Positions 58,691-64,000 of a stretch of DNA of 64,000 nucleotides are shown here, one piece after another. Position 1 is the stretch's first letter, and every line of letters begins with the position of its first letter. Where the stretch lies: contig JAFTEM010000025.1 in NCBI GenBank assembly GCA_017453665.1, positions 1 through 64,000 on the forward strand. Reading direction: 5' to 3'. The position numbers and the translations under genes were made by a program. The stretch is from a bacterium. Its GTDB lineage: Bacteria > Patescibacteria > JAEDAM01 > Absconditabacterales > Absconditicoccaceae. The notes below the pieces were generated by a model, which saw only the letters and a list, made by a program, of their open reading frames with translations, did not search any database and was not told the origin of the DNA.

Positions 58691-61321
58691 ATGGGAGAAA
58701 CAAAAAAGTACGTTTACCTTTTCAGTGAAGGAAACGCAAACATGAGAGAACTTCTAGGTGGTAAAGGTGCAAACCTTGCAGAGATGACAAACATCGGGTT
58801 GCCAGTTCCACAAGGGTTCACTATTACGACAGAGGCTTGTACTCAATACTATGATGATGGTAGAGAAATTAATGATGCTATCAAAGCTGAAGTAACAGAG
58901 TATATTGCTAAACTTGAAGAAATCACTGGTAAGAAATTTGGTGATAAAGAAAATCCTTTATTAGTTTCTGTACGTTCTGGTGCTAGAGCATCTATGCCTG
59001 GAATGATGGATACTATCCTTAATCTTGGATTAAATGAAGATGTTGTTGATGTATTAGCTACAAAATCAGGAAATCCTCGTTGGGCATGGGATTGTTACAG
59101 AAGATTTATTCAGATGTATTCTGATGTAGTAATGGAAGTTGGTAAGAAATATTTCGAACAACTTATCGACAAAATGAAGGAAGAAAAATGAGTTAAGCTT
59201 GATGTTGAGTTAACTGCTGAAGACTTAAAAGAATTAGCTGCTCAATTCAAGGCTGAATATAAAGAAAAGATTGGAAGCGATTTCCCATCTGATCCTATTG
59301 AACAACTTTGGGGTGCTATTAAAGCCGTATTCAGAAGTTGGGATAATCCAAGAGCTAATGTTTATAGAAGAGACAACGACATCCCTTATTCATGGGGAAC
59401 TGCTGTAAATGTTCAATCTATGGCATTTGGAAATATGGGAGATGATTGTGGTACTGGAGTTGCTTTCACAAGAGATCCAGCTACTGGAGCTAAAGGACTT
59501 TTTGGAGAATTCTTGACTAATGCTCAAGGAGAAGATGTAGTTGCTTGAGTTCGTACTCCTATGCATATTACTGAAATGGAACAAAAATTCCCTGAAGCAT
59601 TTAAACAATTTATCGATGTATGTGCTACTTTGGAAAAACATTATAGAGATATGCAAGATATGGAATTTACTGTTGAACATGGTAAATTATATATGCTTCA
59701 AACTCGTAATGGAAAGAGAACTGCACAAGCATCTATTAAGATTGCATGTGATTTAGTTGATGAAGGTATGAGATCAGAAAAAGAAGCTGTTGCTATGATT
59801 GATCCTCGTAACTTAGATACTTTACTTCACCCAACATTTGATCCAGTTGCATTAAAAGCTGCTGAACCTATCGGTAAAGCTTTAGGAGCTTCTCCTGGTG
59901 CTGCTTGTGGAAAAGTTGTATTCTCAGCTGAAGATGCAGAAGAATGGGCTTCAAGAAAAGAAAAAGTTATCTTAGTAAGACTTGAGACTTCTCCTGAAGA
60001 TATCGTTGGAATGAAAGCTTCTCAAGGAATCTTAACAGGAAGAGGAGGAAGAACTTCACATGCTGCTGTAGTAGCTCGTGGAATGGGTAAATGTTGTGTT
60101 TCTGGATGTACAGAAATGGTTATGGATGAAGAAAACAAGACCTTCAAATTAGGTGGTAAAGAATATCATGAAGGAGATGTTATCTCTATTGATGGTACTA
60201 CTGGAAACATCTATGATGGAGCTATCCCTACTGTTGAAGCTACTGTATCTGGAGATTTCGGAAGAATTATGGCTTGGGCTGATAAATATAGAAGATTAAA
60301 GGTTAGAACTAATGCAGATACTCCTACTGATGCTGCTAAAGCTAAGGAATTAGGAGCTGAAGGTATTGGTCTTTGTAGAACAGAGCACATGTTCTTCGAA
60401 CCAGATAGAATTGGAGCTATCAGAGAAATGATTTGTTCTGATACTGTTGAGGAAAGAGAAGCTGCTCTTGCTAAACTTGAACCTATGCAACAATCAGATT
60501 TCGAGAAATTATATGAAGCTATGGATGGATATAATGTAACTATCCGTTTCTTAGATCCTCCATTGCATGAATTTGTTCCAACTGAGGAAAGAGATATTGA
60601 AGAATTAGCTCATACTAAAGGTAAAGGTGTTGAAGAAATTAAAGCTATTATTTCTTCTCTTCATGAATTCAATCCTATGATGGGACACAGAGGTTGTCGT
60701 CTAGCTGTTACTTATCCTGAAATCGCTAAGATGCAAACAAGAGCTGTTATTAAAGCTGCTTTGGCTGTATCTAAGAGAATTGGTAAAGCTATCGAACCAG
60801 AAATTATGATTCCTTTGGTTGGAGAAGTTAAGGAATTAAAATATGTTAAAGATGTTGTTTGTGCTGAAGCTGATAAGCTTATCGATGAATCAGGAACAGG
60901 AATGAAATATCATGTTGGTACTATGATTGAAATCCCTAGAGCTGCATTAACAGCTGATGAGATTGCTAAAGAAGCAGAATTCTTCTCATTCGGTACTAAC
61001 GATTTGACTCAAATGACATTTGGATTCTCTAGAGATGATGCTGGTAAATTCTTAGGAGCTTACTATGATAAGAAAATCTATGAGAATGATCCATTCCAAA
61101 AACTTGATCAAGTTGGAGTTGGTAAATTAGTTAAGATGGCTGCTGAAATGTGAAGAGCTACTCGTCCTGATATTCACTTAGGAATTTGTTGAGAACATGG
61201 AGGAGATCCTACCACTATCGAATTCTGTCATAAGGTTGGATTAGATTATGTATCTTGTTCACCATATAGAGTTCCAGTTGCTAGATTAGCTGCTGCTCAA
61301 GCTGCTATTAAAGATGAATAA
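58691..61321 (+). CDS. ppdK: Pyruvate, phosphate dikinase
   Basis: An 876-aa enzyme interconverting pyruvate + ATP + Pi and phosphoenolpyruvate + AMP + PPi. The N-terminal ATP-grasp domain reads [32 protein letters not shown] and [21 protein letters not shown]. The swivelling phosphohistidine domain has [21 protein letters not shown] with catalytic H457. The C-terminal PEP barrel has [76 protein letters not shown] and the catalytic Cys region HLGICGEHGGDP. Only four of its many glycines are UGA, unlike most neighbours. In an organism with a reduced glycolysis it can run toward ATP, and it produces PPi. It is monocistronic, with its own promoter and terminator. Confidence 0.98.
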
Positions 61322-61340
61322 TTTATGGTAGTTATTATAT

Positions 61341-61381
61341 AAAAAAGAGGCTTTGGTTTTGAAACTGGAGCCTTTTTTTAT
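61341..61381 (+). terminator. Terminator of ppdK
   Basis: A long imperfect stem centred on GGCT/AGCC with A/T flanks, followed by TTTTTTT, 20 bases after the stop. Confidence 0.8.
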
Positions 61382-61583
61382 TTGGGATGGTGGGTGTTAA
61401 GAGATGGGTGGTGGATTGTAGTTAATATCTCTAGCTTTCTTGTCTTGTGAAAATATTATATCACAAAAGTAATAAAAAGCAACTTTATTTTCTTACAGGG
61501 AGGGGGGAGAGATTTTATAAAAAATGCTTTCTGTTTATAATAAAAGTAGCGGATTATGCATTTTTATTCGTTGTTGCTTTATT
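61382..61583 (+). promoter_or_regulatory. Leader region of the second surface protein
   Basis: About 200 bases without a gene. It contains an interrupted palindrome at 61445-61468 (TTGTGA...TCACAA), a candidate regulator site. A G-rich stretch (GGGAGGGGGGAGAG) lies at 61498-61511. No convincing -35/-10 pair was found. Confidence 0.3.
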
Positions 61584-64000
61584 ATGAAAAAATTTGTTAG
61601 TTGGTTGATGCTGCTTAGCCTCTTACTTTCGGAGGTTTTGACCCCTTTTACTTATGCTTCTGAAGGTGAAGTTGTTAGTGAAAGTGTAGAAGCTCCGGCT
61701 CAGGAAGCAGTAGCTGAAGAACCTGTTGATGAGGTGGTATCTGAGGAAACAGATGCTGCTGTTTTGGATAACGATTGAGGAAAATGAGATGGTGAAGATG
61801 TGGTAGAAAACGTTGAAGAATCTTTTTGAGAAGAGTGATTGACTGTTGTAGAAGAAAGCAACAATGAAAGCAACGGTGAAGGCAATAATGAAAATAATAA
61901 TGAAAATAATAATGAAGCAACAGTAGATAATTCGCAAGCAACAGAAAATGAATGCATAAAAACTATTTCGTATTGAAAATATGATGCATCTTGCACGTTT
62001 TTAGAAGATTGTGAGGAGGGTTATCGTTATGTTGAAGATGCATGAGAACAACGTTGTGAGAAGGTTGTAGATGAAGATGAAGCATGAAGTGTTGAGGTTT
62101 ATGTTGAAGAAGATAGTCAACAGGAGAGCGGTGTTGAAGAAGAAAAGGAAGAAACTCCATCTTTAGCTGATTCAATTACTGATACCTTAAAAAGTTTCTT
62201 TAGTAAAATAAAATATTTCTTTACAAAGGATTCAGGAGAATATGTTCGTTATGAAGAATATGATGGAGTTAATGTTATTGTTTTAGTAGATCCTGAAACT
62301 TCAGAAGAAATAAGAATTATTGATAGAAATGTTGGAGCAGAAAGTAATAATATTGAAGATGAGGAGTCTTTTGGTTCTTATTTTCAATGGGGTAATGATT
62401 ATGGATTTGATGAGGTTAATGAGGAGAATATCGTTAATGAAGGAGCTGTGTTTGATGAGCATTATTTAGAAGAATGATATTTTGATGAAGTTTTTAGAGC
62501 TTGAATGAATGATATTTGGGAAGAGGATGAAGAAGTTACTAGTTATGATGCTTTATGGTATGATGATGAGGAAGAGGTTCAATGACCTTGTTCTGAAGTT
62601 TCTCATTTGCCTACACAAGAAGAATGGAATAAGCTTATTCGTATATGGTCAGAGATTCATTTAGATGAATTTGAAGAACAAATCGATTGAGAACTTGTTG
62701 ATGAAGATGGTGTTTTTTGTTCTGAAAATATTTTTTCATATTTAGAATGAGAGAACTTAGAAGCAGTGTATGCTTTATTTAGAGAAGAATTACATCTTCC
62801 TTTAGCTTGAATGTATACGTATGAATGAGAAAAGGAAGAAGGGATTTGAGTATATTGGACAACTACTCCTTGAAGTTTATCATGACAAGCAGAAGTTATG
62901 GTTTTGTGAGGAGAAGAAAAGGGGTATTATAGTAATAGAGCTTCAGCTCATTCTGTTAGATGTTTTGTGAATGAAGGATATGAATTTGTTGAATTAAATG
63001 ATGAAGAAATTATAGGAAAAGGAACTTATAATGGAGTTGTGCTTGAAGTAAAAGCTCCTATAGGATCTTTTCCTAAAGGAACAGAATTAAAGATTAAAAA
63101 TCCAAGACAAGATAGAACGATTAAAGATAAAGAAGCACAGTTAATAGAACAAATAGAAGAAATAAATGAAGAGACGCCAATGGTATCTTTTGATATTTCT
63201 TTTATTGATCCTGTTAGTGGAAAAGAATTACAACCATTAAATGATAAAGTAGTTGAAGTTGTATTTAATTATGAAGGGAATGGAGATTTGAAAGAGGCTG
63301 ATGTAACTTCTTTAAAAGTGTATCATCTTGAGGATAAAGATGAGGATGGAAATGATTTAGATGTTGTGGATGTAAAAGAAGTGAAAGATATCGAAATAAC
63401 TGATGGTGAATTGGTTGTTAGTGCAGAAAGTTTTTCAACATACACTGTTGTTTTGTGAGAAGAAAATCCTGAGCTAGATGCAACAATCATCTGAGATGAT
63501 TCAGCAAGAAATAGTTTTAAGTATAGAACAATAACAATTTCAGATGGCACCACTTCTTATACACTTATGGATAGAAATCTATGAGCAAGAGTAGCATGGG
63601 ATCCTTCAACATACAGTTTTTCAAGAAATAATACTTCAAATTATGATACAGAAAATGATTATTATGGATATTATTATCAGTGGTGAAATAACTGGTGATT
63701 CTCATCAAAAACGACAGTATGACAAGCATGACCAGTGACTGTAAATTCAGATAAAATGCCATCAAATTTTTCAGGTTCAACATGGATAAACACAAATCCA
63801 TGGGATAATTGATCGTCATCTAATAATTATAACTATGACTTATGGTGAAATGTAACTAATACTGACCAGGCAAGACAATGACCATGTCCTAGTTGATGGC
63901 ATGTACCAAGTTCTACAGAATGGAGTAATATAAGAAGCGCATGGTGTTTGTCAAAAGAATATAGTTCAACATGTACTAATGGACAGGAATTTGCAGAAGC
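61584..64000 (+). CDS. Large secreted surface protein with FISUMP-like domains (partial, 3' end outside window)
   Basis: At least 805 residues; no UAA or UAG to the window end. Signal peptide 1-25 (WLMLLSLLLSEVLTPFTYA). A highly acidic region rich in Glu/Asn/Val follows (26-130). Next comes a Cys module (CIKTISYGKYDASC...CEEGYRY...RC) like that of the giant protein. Two domains resemble the Fibrobacter major paralogous (FISUMP) type: RIIDRNVGAES / SYFQWGNDYG / HLPTQEEWNKL near residues 245-350 and YTLMDRNLGARVAWD / YYQWGNNWGF / GPCPSGWHVPSSTEWSNI near 655-790. Between them (about 460-620) is the beta-sandwich module shared with the giant protein (KGTYNGVVLEVKAPIGSFPKG). The MKKF start is preferred to an in-frame ATG 20 codons upstream, because it gives a clean signal peptide. 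Confidence 0.85.

Noticed and set aside
61623..62175. His/Leu- and Ser/Thr-rich ORFs on the minus strand
   Set aside because: Antisense shadows of the acidic N-terminal region of the last surface protein.

Overview
The window comes from a bacterium that reads UGA as glycine (genetic code 25), so most genes look shattered under the standard code. In-frame UGA sits at invariant glycines: the Walker A loops of ATP synthase alpha and beta, the P-loops of two ATPases, and the zinc-finger glycines of DnaJ. Closing every frame only at UAA or UAG gives intact, family-length proteins with no frameshift. UGA-glycine, low GC, almost no Shine-Dalgarno sites and a form II/III RuBisCO point to Candidatus Absconditabacteria (SR1). 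Gracilibacteria, which share the code, are the alternative. No tRNA or rRNA gene was recognised.

Layout. 1-39 is the tail of an upstream gene. 429-15005 is one giant secreted repeat protein of 4858 residues with a C-terminal S-layer-like domain. 15071-16657 holds a small unknown gene and a PD-(D/E)XK/iron-sulphur nuclease on the minus strand. 17154-22552 is a plus-strand run: DUF4143 ATPase, topA, murD and a DUF456 membrane protein. 22560-25283 (minus) is a Cys-rich surface protein with a YadA-like roll. 25551-28881 has a tiny membrane gene facing dnaJ, then frr-yidC-unknown on the minus strand.

28995-33666 is an operon of three secreted proteins of unknown function, facing a 729-residue membrane-anchored protein (33687-35876). 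36019-38029 carries RuBisCO and a companion ORF. 38261-39559 is a second DUF4143 ATPase. 39585-40361 is a TIM-barrel isomerase/endonuclease-like protein. 40437-44481 is a compact type IV secretion-like set: VirB4-type ATPase, multi-pass membrane protein, and a membrane protein made of three pilin-like hairpins. 44767-45858 is a sigma-region-4/HARE-HTH protein, followed by ftsX with a TPR protein, then an RND exporter fused to an RDD-like domain.

51549-58352 is a complete F-type ATP synthase operon in the unusual order a-c-b-delta-alpha-epsilon-gamma-beta, with a duplicated two-carboxylate c subunit. 58691-61321 is pyruvate, phosphate dikinase. 61584-64000 begins a second large surface protein that shares modules with the giant one.

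How it fits together. RuBisCO, PPDK and a probably Na+-coupled ATP synthase form the energy and carbon core. The intergenic regions of RuBisCO and of atpB/ppdK both carry 33-bp-period GAAAAATGT repeats, which suggests shared control. The rest is dominated by envelope and surface functions (giant adhesin-like proteins, secretion-like ATPase and pilin, RND pump), as expected of a host-attached, reduced bacterium. That lifestyle is inferred, not shown.
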